Assembly (NCBI GenBank): GCA_003342815.1
Contig: PTEX01000014.1
Coordinates: 5,930,503 to 5,994,502 of the forward strand
Direction: 5' to 3'
Source of the DNA: Eudromia elegans
Lineage: Eukaryota > Chordata > Aves > Tinamiformes > Tinamidae
DNA length: 64,000 bases
In this document: one piece after another, positions 50,701-62,200 of the stretch
How the letters are laid out: each line of letters begins with the position of its first letter
Position numbering within the stretch: the first letter of the stretch is position 1
Program-made: the position numbers and the translations under genes
Notes under the pieces: generated by a model
Told to the model about the DNA's origin: nothing
The model's database searches: none
Seen by the model: only the letters and a program-made list of their open reading frames with translations

Positions 50701-50905
50701 GCACTTGATATGAATCAATGCCTGAAAATACACCTTTGTTGTTATTGTGATTTTATTAAGGTAAAGTTTTTGTTGTTGTTGTTTTTTCAGAAAGATTTAT
50801 CTCAACTTACCACACTGTCAGTTTTGATTTCATAAAAATATTAACTAATTAAATCTGATATAAGATCTGCTTTAGGATAGAATCTCAAGCATGAAGATAA
50901 CTGTG
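47795..50905. other. AT-rich intergenic DNA
   Basis: A purine-only stretch at about 48592-48641 is unusually G-rich (GGATGGGAGGGGAGTGGAGAGG) in an AT-rich setting. No gene or transposon is supported. A 93-codon frame at 48391-48672 overlaps this purine tract and is probably chance. Confidence 0.55.
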
Positions 50906-51213
50906 ATGGGCCACNAAGATGATTAGGGGCCTGGAACATCTGCCCTATGAGCAAAGGCTGAGAGAGCTGGGCCTCTTCAGCCTGGAGAAGAGAAGACTGA
51001 GAGGGGACCTGAATAATGTATATAAATATCTCAGGAAAGGGAGTGAGGAGGAGGGGGCTGGCCTNTTCTCAGTGGTGGCCAGTGATAGAACTAGAGGAAA
51101 CGGCCACAAATTGAGGCACCAAAANTTCCACAGGAACTTGAGGAAGAATTTCTTAACAGTGAGGGTGACAGAGCCCTGAAACAGGCTGCCCAGAGAGGTG
51201 GTGGAGTCTCCTA
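50906..51213 (+). mobile_element. CR1 LINE fragment lacking both ends, plus strand
   Basis: The frame 50919-51179 encodes [34 protein letters not shown] and then SVVASDRTRGNGHKLRHQ.FHRNLRKNFLTVRVTEP. These are nearly the same residues as the minus-strand copy at 36.1-36.9 kb, so both are from one young CR1 subfamily. The match stops abruptly at about 51213, within GTGGTGGAGTCTCC, with no 3' untranslated region or octamer tail. CR1 copies normally keep the 3' end because reverse transcription starts there, so the missing tail implies a later deletion or an unusual insertion. It is inactive. Confidence 0.92.
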
Positions 51214-51497
51214 TCTTTGTTTATAAAACACATTCATGTCTAATATATATATAAAGAATGTATAATGCTTTCCATTAGTTTTTCAGTAATGGCATCATCA
51301 TTTGGAATACTTTACCATTGAGTTTATTATTTTATGTTTTAGAGCAGACACCCATAAAAACTCTGCTAAAGCTCTTTCTAAAGCCAGTAAGCCATAAGAA
51401 AAATAAAAAAAAATCTGCTGTATTTAAAAAATCAGGTCAAAGTTTCCTGACACATAGATTTTCCTTAAGGAAAATAGTCAAAATTAATATAGTACTA

Positions 51498-51583
51498 TTA
51501 AAAAAATAAGTTCAGTTCTGCTGAGTCATCTGAAAGCATCTTAAAAAAATAAGTTCAGTTCTGCTGAGTCATCTGAAAGCATC
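51498..51583 (+). repeat. Perfect 43-bp tandem duplication
   Basis: The 43 bases starting TTAAAAAAATAAGTTCAG and ending GAAAGCATC occur twice, head to tail, with no mismatch (51498-51540 and 51541-51583). The identity, including the seven-A run, indicates a very recent duplication or an assembly artefact. Confidence 0.95.
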
Positions 51584-51896
51584 TTGAATTTTTGTTTTTA
51601 GTAAACATAATTAGAAAAAATGGTTATACTCAGTGATCTCTGAAGGTTAATATCTTTCCATAAAAGTGATGTGCTGGATTTCTTTTGTCCAGTGACTGAG
51701 ATGTTAACAGGAATTTTCAAATGGATCTAAATTGTCCAACTCATTAAAAAAGTACTATTTACTGTCACTTTTATCTGTCAGTGGGTAATGGGTCAATGAG
51801 TAAGGACTAAATGACTTTTAGGAGGAATTTCAGTTTTCTTTTGATGTCCTTTTGACACAAATCTCTAACCTTGAGCTCCTTCAGGAAAAGATTTTC

Positions 51897-51924
51897 AGAA
51901 GATATCTTTTAGAAGATATCTTTT
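51897..51924 (+). repeat. Perfect 14-bp tandem duplication
   Basis: AGAAGATATCTTTT occurs twice in direct succession. The unit contains the palindrome AAGATATCTT. Confidence 0.9.
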
Positions 51925-52021
51925 AGTTGCTAACTACTTTTACAGGTAAATATGTACTATATCTGCCAGTCTGGATATTCCAGTACTAACTAGATTTTAG
52001 GCATAACAAATAGAATTAAAA

Positions 52022-52091
52022 ATGTATGTACCCATACATATGCACATATATATATGTATATATGCATTACATACACACACATACACACATA
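52022..52091. repeat. Alternating purine-pyrimidine tract (TA/CA/GTA)
   Basis: ATGTATGTA, TACATATGCACATATATATATG and (CA)n-like sequence run together for about 70 bases of mostly alternating purine-pyrimidine, as in Z-DNA-prone or cruciform-prone microsatellites. Confidence 0.8.
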
Positions 52092-53224
52092 AAATNAGTT
52101 ATGTTGAAACCAACTTATAATATATATGTATATAAAAATATGCATATAGGGAGATCAGTGTGTTTGCATGTGTGCAGAGAGTTAATTTGACTGTCAGTAT
52201 CTGTGAAAGTATCCACTTTTCCTTGAATTGTGCTTTCCTGATTTGTCTGTCCACTTTTGCCCATAATAGCCAGAAATAAAACCTAGAAACAAGCAGTTCT
52301 CCCCAAAGCAGTCTACAGGAACAAACCCTTATGATTCTAGATGTCCTAAGGAAACACATCAGATCTTCTACTTACAGTTTACCAACTCTTCCCCTCAATG
52401 CCCTCCCCACCCAAGTAAGTAGTAAATTATCTGCAGAAAAAAAAAAAGTAGTTCTGATCATCTGAAATTTTTCTTCATGGATTATGATTGAGGGGAAAAT
52501 GTGCAAAAATCTATAAACTGCTTGGAGAAAGACTGTCCTTACACCAAAAAAAGTAGAGTCTGGAGAGTAGGAAACTCAGGCTTTNTTGTGTCTTGGGAAC
52601 TTCTGTGTAGCAATTCTTAAAATATAACTCCAGGTATAAGTTTAAAAGAATAATCTAAATTTCTACTGTTGAATGTATAATGACTCATTAATGGTCACAA
52701 GTTACAGAATCAAAGTGTCCTACTGCCATAAAAAAGGCTCTAATCTTTCTTGGGCTCTAACTGATGATACTGTAATTTATTGCAACATAAAAAGCGTAGT
52801 TAAGAAAGATGTATTCTTATGCTACCCAAGGGAAGTAGGGAATATAAGTTCAGCTGAGTAATTCATCTGGTTTAGTACTTGGCACCCTACTGCTATGTAT
52901 ATAGTTAGATGAATGATAACTAAACCATAATTAGAAGATGAATGCTCAGATTCAATCTTTTTTCCTATGTGAGAGGAAATTTTGGTTGACAGAAACACAA
53001 AAGCATCCATAAAAATGCTGGTCCTCTATTTTATTTATTATGGCTGCTCACCACATAGCCAAATCCAGAAATGGTTGAGAATAAATGATGATGGGAAGAA
53101 ACACACTGGANGAGAATGGCTTCATACAGCTGAATTTTCAGCCTGGACCTAAGACAGCTTGTGAGGAGGAGTTGGAGGAGATGAGAATTGGCAGCTTTCA
53201 AATACCTCCAATACTCCAATACTG
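52092..53224. other. AT-rich intergenic DNA
   Basis: No supported gene. The left edge of the CR1 copy that follows is blurred and may reach as far as about 53140. Confidence 0.55.
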
Positions 53225-53450
53225 AGAAGACAGATCATTAGACCTGTGCATGCCAGGGGGATTAGAGACCACAGGCAAAAATTGAGATCGGAGAGGTTCA
53301 GGCTTGGCAGCAAGGACTTAGCAATAAGGAAAATAACCTATTTTTTCCCCCTTGAGAACAGTGAAGCAAAGGCACAAAAGACAACAGAGAGGTTGTGCAA
53401 TCTCCACCTTTAGAGGCTTTTGAGACCCAGTTAGAGCAAGCTGAGTCTAC
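53225..53450 (+). mobile_element. Old CR1 LINE fragment, plus strand
   Basis: The order of words follows the end of CR1 ORF2: AGAGGTTCAGGCTTGGCAGC (the GGTTCAGGCTGGACATCAGG segment), then a T/C tract, then GAACAGTGAAGCA, then AGAGAGGTTGTGCAATCTCC and TTAGAGGCTTTTGAGACCC. The last three match the ACAGAGCA, AGAGAGGTTGTGGAGTCTCC and TGGAGATCTTCAAAACCC stretches. The copy is strongly decayed, with no open frame, and I cannot see a tail. It is an ancient, inactive insertion. Confidence 0.7.
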
Positions 53451-55825
53451 TAAAATGGTTTGCTTAAGGTGAAAGCCTTCAAGATACGTCCATTTTAGTG
53501 TCATAAGCACAGCTTATAGTTTACTAGCGGTTCTGAGAAAGAGAGTGAAGTAAGTAAGAAAGTGTAATGAAGATATTTTCATGAATATTTAGAATTCAGG
53601 TTTAAAAATCAGAAATTCTAGCCTTCTTATCCTACCCACAGCACACATTCTTATAGTCAGAATTTTGTATATTAAATGGTATTAATCTCTTGTGAAACTG
53701 CAATTATATCTGCTTAGTTTGGACTAGAATTCTGAATGTTCAAAGAAATATATGGTGGAAAAGAAAAATCTGCTCATATCCTTTTCTCCTTTTTGCCATT
53801 CTTATAGTTATGTTTTGCTTAATAAAGTTTGCATATTTGCAATATTTTTCTTTTTTTTTTTTTTTTTAAAAGTTACATCCCTCTGGGAAAAGAACCTTAT
53901 TTCATTGTCTTCATGATTATATTGTAAATTATCAGTAAATACCTAGACATCAGATTAACTTGTGATGTCAAGAACTCATCCATGTTTGTATAAGGATATC
54001 ACACATTCTTCAGAAGTACTAAAAAACTGAGAAATTTGTAATGGATGGCAAGTCATCTAAATGAAGAGGAAACCTAGCACTTGTAAAGCTTACTTTATTG
54101 TATTATTATATTTTAAATTCCTCATAAAATAATCTACTAATTATTTAAGCAAAGAGTGAACACGGAGCAGAAAGTAGATCAAATCTGACTGCATTTTGCA
54201 AAATAAGTCTCTGCTTGCAAGTAGAATGCAAGATGGTTAAGTTTGCCCCATCCACCATTTTTTCAAAGTAATCATATGCTAATTGCTTTATGAAAAAAAT
54301 GTGTTGGCTGACTAAATCATTTCGTGCAATCCCCCTAGAGTTACCTTTAAATTACAGTGTTCTTTCCTAGCCAAACAAATGGTTTCTCACAGTTCTTAAA
54401 AAAGTCCTCTCTACAGACACAAACATATATATATTTTTCTTTTAAAAGACACTTTTAAATGGTTATGAAATAATATTGATATCAAAAATCATCAGAATGG
54501 TGAGTTAGTTTTCAAGTAGCAATTCTTATTTTTGCAGTGATTGTATTGACTTTACAAACAGCTGGAACCCACTGAGAGAATTTATAATGAAGTAATATTT
54601 GCTTACTCCAAACATGAGATAGATTAACTCTATGCTTTTGTTTGAAACATACAGTCCACTCTTCCCCTGTTAAGTTTTCAACTCTATAGACCAGAACAAG
54701 CAGCAAGTGAAAATGGGTGCAGCAATACTGAAAAATCCAGGTACTTCAAACAACAAACAAACCAATAAAACAAGGAGTAAATGATAAAATGAAAATAAAG
54801 AATTAAAAGCTTGTGGTGGGAACAATTTACAGTTGAATTTAGCTCCCTATTAACTTTGTAGGAGCAATATTAAAATCCCACTGAAAAATCAGTGTAATTA
54901 TAGAAATAAGAAAGCATTTTCTGGACTAAATTGAAGGTATTGTAAGAAATCTGCTTTTTTCAGGCTACTTGAAACAATACTGTTTCTACCAGTGTTCAGG
55001 GAGAAGGGAGAAAGAGATGAGCACAAATTGCATAAATCTGGGAAGGAACAAAGAAAAAAGATTAAGAACTTTTCTGCATGAGATAAACTTGTCAACAATC
55101 AAAAACAAAAGCAAAGTAAGCAGAAGGTATAGNTCTGTGAAAAACTGTACATAAATTTAAGCATTTTGCAAATTTTGAGTAGAGTTTAAGANAATTGTTT
55201 TTGTTCTTCTACCACCTGTGGGACCATCAACATTGACTGAAAGAAGAAAAATAAATTTATTCTTATGCCTAAACAAATTTAGATATTTCCCTTAGGCAGC
55301 AGATGAAATAAAAGAAAATCTTGAAGTCATCACTGCCTCTTAAGTTAGGCTCTATAGTGGCTGTCATATCCCAAATATCATGATTTATTTGATTCACTTT
55401 TATTTACACTTTACCTGCTGCATAGAAACAATCATGGAATGTGGTTCAGGATACTCAGAGGAGAATCAATTGGGTAAGATAGCAAAAAGACCTTTGCATG
55501 GTATTCTGATCTTGGAGACTACTTTTTCTGGTGNGAAAGACTAATTACTACACCACTAACCAGAAAAGCATATTTCTTCAGATATGTGGTTTGATACAGT
55601 GGTGACAACAAGTCCTCACTTAGTGAACTAAACTTAGGGTGAAGTCAACAGGTGAGTTAGAAAAGCCTGCATTTTCAAATTTGGAGTAAAGTATGACAGC
55701 CAGATATTGTAAGATATAGGTAAGAGAAACAATGAATAGATTCTACATGAAAACTAATACAAACTCAGAAAAACTAAACTGAAGAACCACATAGAGCAAC
55801 ATCCATCGTCCAACTCTTTAAACTA

Positions 55826-55935
55826 GGCTTGATCAATTGTAATATGCAGAATAATGGACTGCTACTCATGCTGNCAAGGAGTGGGACTAGATGACTTAAA
55901 CAGATCCTTTTCTGTTCTAATATCTATTACAGCAT
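55826..55935 (+). mobile_element. Possible CR1 3' tail fragment, plus strand
   Basis: CTTGATCAATTG, then GAGTGGGACTAGATGACTTA, then CCTTTTCTGTTCTAATATC, follow the order of a CR1 3' end (CTGATCA..GGGGTTGGACTAGATGACC..CCCTTCCAACC..ATTC). The match is short and eroded and no octamer tail is clear. It may be chance. Confidence 0.4.
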
Positions 55936-56790
55936 GGATGTGTTCCAGAAATGAGCTGACTGGGTTCAAGAAAGGTCAAAAACTCCCAACATGGAGGCAC
56001 CTGTCTGCCTTGCTACCACAGGGATGTGCATTTCAAAGTAATTTGCAAATCTATTCTNCACAAAGCTGCTGATTAAATGAGTTAAGTCATTCATATCAAT
56101 ACTTTTTTCTGAAAGAGGAAGTCTGACAAAAACCATATTTAAATATAGATGCAGATGTGCATAATGAAATTAAGGGGTTAGGAATACTGCAGTGCCATCA
56201 CGCCTTCTATCTGCTCCTGTTGTGTGCATGTAACTTCTTGCCAATACACTTAATCAGAAAGATGGGNGATTATGTATATATAAGTAGAATTTTGTTTATT
56301 TTTTTTCTGAGACAGAGTTTTATTGAGATTTTTCATTCAGATTTTTNTAAGATCCATATATATTCATGATCACAGCAGCTTTAAAAGTGGCATGCTAAAA
56401 AAAGTTCACTAATATATTTTTTCATGCTGGTATTAAAGGGCATTTCCTTCCATCATCTCATGTAATGGGCTAGGGTAGGATGAATGAACAAGGCTCATTA
56501 TTTGTCCCAAAGAACTTTTATCCTTAAAAAGCTAAATGATCATGAAGGTCAGACAAATGGGTAAATGCTAGATATGTAAAATTTAAATGAGGTTACTTTG
56601 TGTCATCTGATAGACAGTATTTTATTCTTGACTGTAGAATAGTTCTAGATAGTAGAAAAGAAGCTTCTGGAATATTTTTTGGTGTAACATTCCAAAATTT
56701 CATTTTCTTAAATTTTTATAAGGACTTGCTTTTCCACTTTCATTTTTTAATATTTTTGACAGCTTCTACAAACAGAATGATGAGATTTTT

Positions 56791-56839
56791 AGATAGACAG
56801 ACAGACAGATAGACAGACAGATAGATAGATAGATAGATA
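56791..56839. repeat. GATA/GACA tetranucleotide microsatellite
   Basis: About twelve tetranucleotide units run from AGATAGACAGACAGACAGAT through a second GACA pair to five uninterrupted GATA units. The mixed GATA/GACA (Bkm-like) structure is common in vertebrates and usually variable in length. Confidence 0.95.
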
Positions 56840-58249
56840 TTTAAAAAGCCACAGAATGAAAAATAATTAGCATCAGTCTCTAGTAAATAAAAAATGAATG
56901 TCAAATGAGTATGTTTATTTTCCTCAGGAAAACTTCAAATATCAATAGCATCCTNCTGAAGCAGGAAATATTGGCAAGTTGGGAGATTCGAAAAGACATT
57001 TCCAAATAAAACAAAAAATGTTTTCTTGTAGCTCTTTGAGTTAGAGACATCTCTGAAATCCAAGGTAAGTAGCTTCTAATCAATAACTATGCCAGTTTCT
57101 TTTTGGGTTACCTTTATTTTGTATGTTATGTTATCCTTTAGATTGGTAGTCATGGTGCAGTATTTAGCCATGGATTACAATCAGCAAATGAAAAGCTAAA
57201 GTAAACAGCAACAGCAGAATACAGCAGTAGTGACATCGGTATTCTTAGCAACGTGGACTCCATGTTCTGTGCCATATTTTCCATGAGGTGTACAGTGGAG
57301 TGGAGTGTTCTTTGTTTTCNTACGATTTTAGCTGTGAAGTTATAGAAAAAGTATTTTCAAATTGTGAAGACACACATATGAGACACACATATGAGAAAAT
57401 AAAATTTCTTTCTCAGTGATCAAATCTCAAAAACCTGGTGTTCTATTTTATGAATATTTTTCTCTCTTTAANAGATTTTACCTTTAATCCTTCTTATTAA
57501 AACATACTGAAAATTACTAGTGATATGAACTACTATAAGCAATAGGACAATATGACGATATATATCACAACATAAGATTTTAAAACGGAGATCACCTGCA
57601 TGCATGGTTAAATCTGTCAAGACAAAAATGTCACACCAGTTGAAAAGGCGATGTGGAATAATATGGAACATGGAAAATACCAAGGTGATATAGCCATAAA
57701 TACGACAGTGATTGTCAGATTTTAAATGATAACTACTTTCATTTCAGGTTAAACCAGAGACTGTCAAGGAAAAGTGTCAAACCAACTGAAAACATAGTCC
57801 TTAACACCCGTTATCGGCAATGAAATGAAAACAGATTTGCAGATAGTAGTGAATCCCACAGCCACCATCCCATGATAANAATATGCAATCCAGAATATAC
57901 AACTTTACCTTTCAATAATATTTCTTTTGGTTATATGCCTTTGGTTTCATTGGATGTACACCACCACATCAACTTTTTTCAAACAATTCCTCTAATCTGC
58001 TGTCTAATGATCGTCACATAGGCATTTCACTGGCATGATGAACTGTTGTCCTATTGGTGGCATTTTGATTCTAGGGCAGAAAGGAGAATTNTTCTTCTGT
58101 TGACTTCAGTGAGGTGAAATAGTTTAAGAATACAGTCAGATACAGGTTGCTTTTAACAAGTTCCCAGACCCCGACTGATAGATGTTAACATTACCTTTCT
58201 GCTCAAAGTCTGTTCTAATTTACTTGGAGTAATATGCCTAATGGNTTTC

Positions 58250-59240
58250 AAGTTCTGCTGAGGAAGGTCACTGTAGCAGTTTGAAAGCTGGGGAAGGGTT
58301 GGAGGGAGAAAGAGATATCAAACACTGGGTTAGCTGTATGCCCGACTCCGTCAGTATTCACAAAGGTCTGTTGACTGTAGGTCTGATTGCCATTCTGGGA
58401 GTGAATCCAGTTCACAAATAGTATGATCAACTGTAGGCCCAACTCTGGCAGTATCAGATTCTTGAACAATCTGTCAACTGTAGGTCCAATTGTCTTCCAA
58501 ACAAGTAGACTAGTTCATGAATAACATNATTTATTCAAATGGAATATTTACAGAGCAAGCTTTGGATGTCAGTACAGGAAATTCTCTACTACAATGTGGG
58601 ATTTTTAGCTAGCTCTGATGTACAAATGCACAATCATCACTCACCCCAGCAGCTGGGAGAGGGATCTCAACCTCGAGCAGTCTCCTCAGGCAGCATCCTG
58701 ACCCAAGGGGATCAACCCATCAACTGATCCAAAATTTATGATGGAATCTTCCCTCTCACTTTCTCCATAGTTCACCTTTTATCCTTTTTCCTTATGTTTA
58801 GGTATGCTTGAGTGACTTACTTTTGTTANTGATTGGTGAAAAAGTCCCTCACTGTCATTTAAAGGTACAGTCAATGGAAAATCTAGAGTGCATGCTAAGT
58901 CAGGAGGGGTTGTACTTCGGAGGCGGGTAACTTTGGGCATGGAGGTGTGTTTTGGCATTATAATGAGCAAAGTTCATCTGAAAGTAGTGATTTGCCACCC
59001 TTGCTGGCTCAGCACCGGACATCTTATCATCCATCTCCCACTGGGCAGCTCCTGTGTGACTGATCAGCGGCCCAGCANGGGGAGTGCAACAGAGTCTGGC
59101 TGCGGTGTTTCTGCTCTGCTCCACTCTTGCTATTCCTCTTTGCCGCTGCCAGGAGGGCAGGTTGTGGTGCCTAGAGAAACATGGAGGAGCAGAGTCCGTG
59201 CCTATTAACCATCCTGGAAGAAGCAAATGTAGCAATCTGT
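58250..59240 (-). mobile_element. Possible old solo LTR of an endogenous retrovirus, minus strand
   Basis: This is an isolated block of about 1 kb, clearly richer in GC than its flanks. Read on the minus strand it has a GC-rich left part (59200-58990), a TATA-like word ATAAAAG near 58782 and a polyadenylation word AATAAA near 58530, an order and spacing that fit the U3-R-U5 plan of an avian LTR. The word TGTAGCA occurs near both edges (about 58266-58276 and 59228-59234) and might be a target duplication, but this is uncertain. No coding part of a retrovirus is seen, so it would be a solo LTR. Age is probably old. The family is unassigned, and an unrelated repeat or regulatory DNA is possible. 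Confidence 0.35.
58331..58525. repeat. Degenerate tandem array: two copies of an about 97-bp dimer
   Basis: Four related subunits begin with AGCTGTATGCCC, GACTGTAGGTCTGATTG, CAACTGTAGGCCCAACTC and CAACTGTAGGTCCAATTG. Subunit 1 resembles 3 (CCCGACTCCGTCAGTAT versus CCCAACTCTGGCAGTAT) and 2 resembles 4 (GTTCACAAATAGT versus GTTCATGAATAAC). The array therefore reads as a duplicated pair: 58331-58425 and 58426-58525. Confidence 0.7.
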
Positions 59241-62200
59241 TCTAAGAACACCACGTTAAAAAAATCCTATTGTTTCTAACACAAGATAATTTTATAGTGA
59301 GACTCCAATATTCACTTATCAGCCCAATAAACATGAAAGAGCACTGAAGAGCTTTGAGATTAGAGNACCACATGAAAGGAATTTGAGGCTTCAAAACCTG
59401 TTGTTCAAAATATGATAATACAAGTCTGAATAAAAACATGATTTATGCCATTACATGAATATAAGCTTTTAGAGTAAGTGTTGCAGAATAATAATATAAT
59501 AACCCATATCAGCAACATACTAAAATTACAGAATTAAAAAGAGGAATACAGGAAAATTCATTAAAATATTTAAAAATTATTATAGATATAATCTTAGGGT
59601 ATTGCAGCTACTAGAACTTAATTCATTATACAGTGTATTTGGCCATATTACAGAAGTTATACTGAGAATATACCTTCTTGGCTGTACTTTTTCACATTTG
59701 GATGGATCCCCCAAGTCCTAGCTTTAACACTGTCTTTTTTCAAACACTCTGCACACTGCCGCTCATAGAATTTTAATGTGAATTTCTCAGAATATGGTGT
59801 GTTATGAAGCATTAACACTTAAACTCACTGTTATCCCCACATGGTTTGCTTTCTTCTTTTATATCTATATAGTGTATGAATTACAGAGAACAATAAAANT
59901 GAACAAGTACCCTGGAGAGAGAGACAGCCCATATGTGAAACATGCTAAATAATTATAGCAGTGCTATTAGAAGACTTATAACCAAGGCTTAAAAACTTTT
60001 CATTCACAATATACACTAGATAGGAACATAATTGTATTTTCTAAAGAAAAAATGTATTTTTATAATTCAAATCTAAAATGGAATAATCAAAAGAAACTAT
60101 TTTCAGTATACATAAAGAAAAATTACCTATATCTCTTACCTTCTTGCCCTGCTCTTTCTGTTCTGATAAACTCTTCTTGAGATTTTGTGAAACAGTCAGA
60201 AAATGGCACAGCAGATTTTTTATATTTAATTTTTCTTAGAGTCACCAGTCTTACAAGTTCCTGACTAGAGATCACATCACTATGCAGAAATATCTACATG
60301 TAATAAAAAATGCATCAGGTGCTAAACAACACACACTGCTTCTCCCATTGTTGTCTAGATCAAATTTTATACTTCAGACAAATTTAAATCCAATATTATA
60401 AGCATAGGTAGAATACTTTAAATGAATTGTAAAAAAAATGTTTATTTATGTGGCTTTTATTGACAGTGTAAATTAATGNGTTGTGCATATAAGTCAATGC
60501 TTGTGACATTTATTTTATAATGNACTAGAAAGTCTTTCACCTGATTTTTTTTTTAAATGCTCAGATGAAAAAAAAAATCTTTATGCAGAATTGGTTTTGC
60601 TTTGTGCAGAGCACAAATTATAATAAAAAAAAAGTCTAATGCTTACCTCCATTAAACCATGAACATTTATCTTGGACATCTGTCTTCTATTCCTAGTTTT
60701 ACATCAGACTGATAAGGATGGAAAGAATGTATGAACATCTCCTCTTAGGCTCCTTGAAGAAGGTGCTGTGCAGCTTAACAATGGAAAGCAAAGTTAAAAA
60801 AAAAAATATAAATAAAAGCAAGCAAGCAAGCAAATAAACAAACAAAAAAACTAAATCAGCAAAGTGAGAGAAAAGAATGGAGAGTTCTAACAAGGAAGTA
60901 TTTTGGAAAATTTGCAGTCTATTATTAAAACGGACCATCAAAATAAATTCTGCTCTGTAAAGAGATCACATAACCTAGAAAAGTATTCCATAGTAGCTTA
61001 TCAGGCAAACTAGTACCACCCAAATCAAATTAATTCTACTCTCTCTTAAGTATAGCAAAAATATTTTAACTTTAAACAGGCATACATAATGAGCATATAA
61101 AGACTTAACATGCAAAAAGCCTCCAAATACTGTAGGTTTGAGAGATCATCAGTGGAATGGAGAATGAGATGGAGAAACCCAAATGAATGTTGTTCCTTGA
61201 ATGTCCTAAATGATCAGCACTTAACATAATGTCACCTCACATTCTTCTTGTTTGAACACAAGGNGTTACAGAATAGTGAAGAGCTCTAAGCAACTAATAT
61301 GTGAATAATTTTCAGGTGTTTAACCGATTTTTTTTGTCAACTAAAAAACCAAAGCAGAATTAAAGATTTACAGTAAGGTCATAAACTTCTGAATCAGATG
61401 CTGAATAACATAGAGTGGTATTGTCCTGATAACAGCCAGTGAGTTTATGTATTATAAGTAATTTTAAAGGATGCCAAGGCTAGTGCACTAAAGTTAATTA
61501 AATCAAAGCTGTTAAGAGAAGAATTTAGTAAAGAGAGGTCATATTTTAGAAGGACTGTAAGTACACATGTCTTAAGCTACTGTAGTTTTGTCTAACTGCA
61601 CACAGAACAGTACAGAATATATTTAGATAGTAATTTTAGTTGAAGAGGTTTCTCATAGAGGACAGGAAAAGGAATCTAAACTTCCAAACTGAAGGAAATT
61701 GGACAAACTGAAATGAGGAGGTGAAGCTGTGAAAATATCAGGCTTTGTAAGATTTGAAAACAGAAGCACAATGTTAGCACCTGTTGACTTCACGTTTATT
61801 TTAAAACAGCTNTGAAAATAAAATAACACAACCTTGATTTCATAGGCTTCTACCTAGACTGTAGGAGACTTTTAGTGGTGTGGTTACTTCGGCTTTCTCC
61901 ATAGATAGCATATGAGCTTAAAATAGCAAGTCACAGTTTTGTTGCTGTTTGTTTAGCAGTACAAGTCCCTACAAGCGTGCTTTTCCAAGGTGGTATAAAG
62001 AGTGCCCCCTCCCCATGTAATGCCACTATTCACAGACCAAGGACTTCGTATGGGTCCCACAGCCCTCAGCCATACATTTTCAGCTCCAAATTGTGGCTCT
62101 CATCTGTGCTACAGATTTAAATNCTGAGTAATTATCAATTGCTAAAACTACGTGCTGTCATTTCATTGAACTAGGATTTCTATTGTAACAGCTCATGCTA

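Larger units (their letters stand above)
53451..58249. other. AT-rich intergenic DNA with a possible conserved element
   Basis: The stretch 54130-54380 is poor in simple repeats and contains an octamer-like POU word ATGCTAAT (54276-54283); it is flagged in the findings. A possible CR1 tail at 55826-55935 and the GATA/GACA repeat are listed separately. A 13-bp tandem repeat (GACACACATATGA twice) lies at 57369-57394. Isolated N bases become frequent from here on. Confidence 0.5.

Noticed and set aside
58888-59235. Overlapping frames of 106 and 111 codons on both strands
   Set aside because: They lie in the GC-rich part of the LTR-like block, where stops are rarer; no protein family is recognisable.
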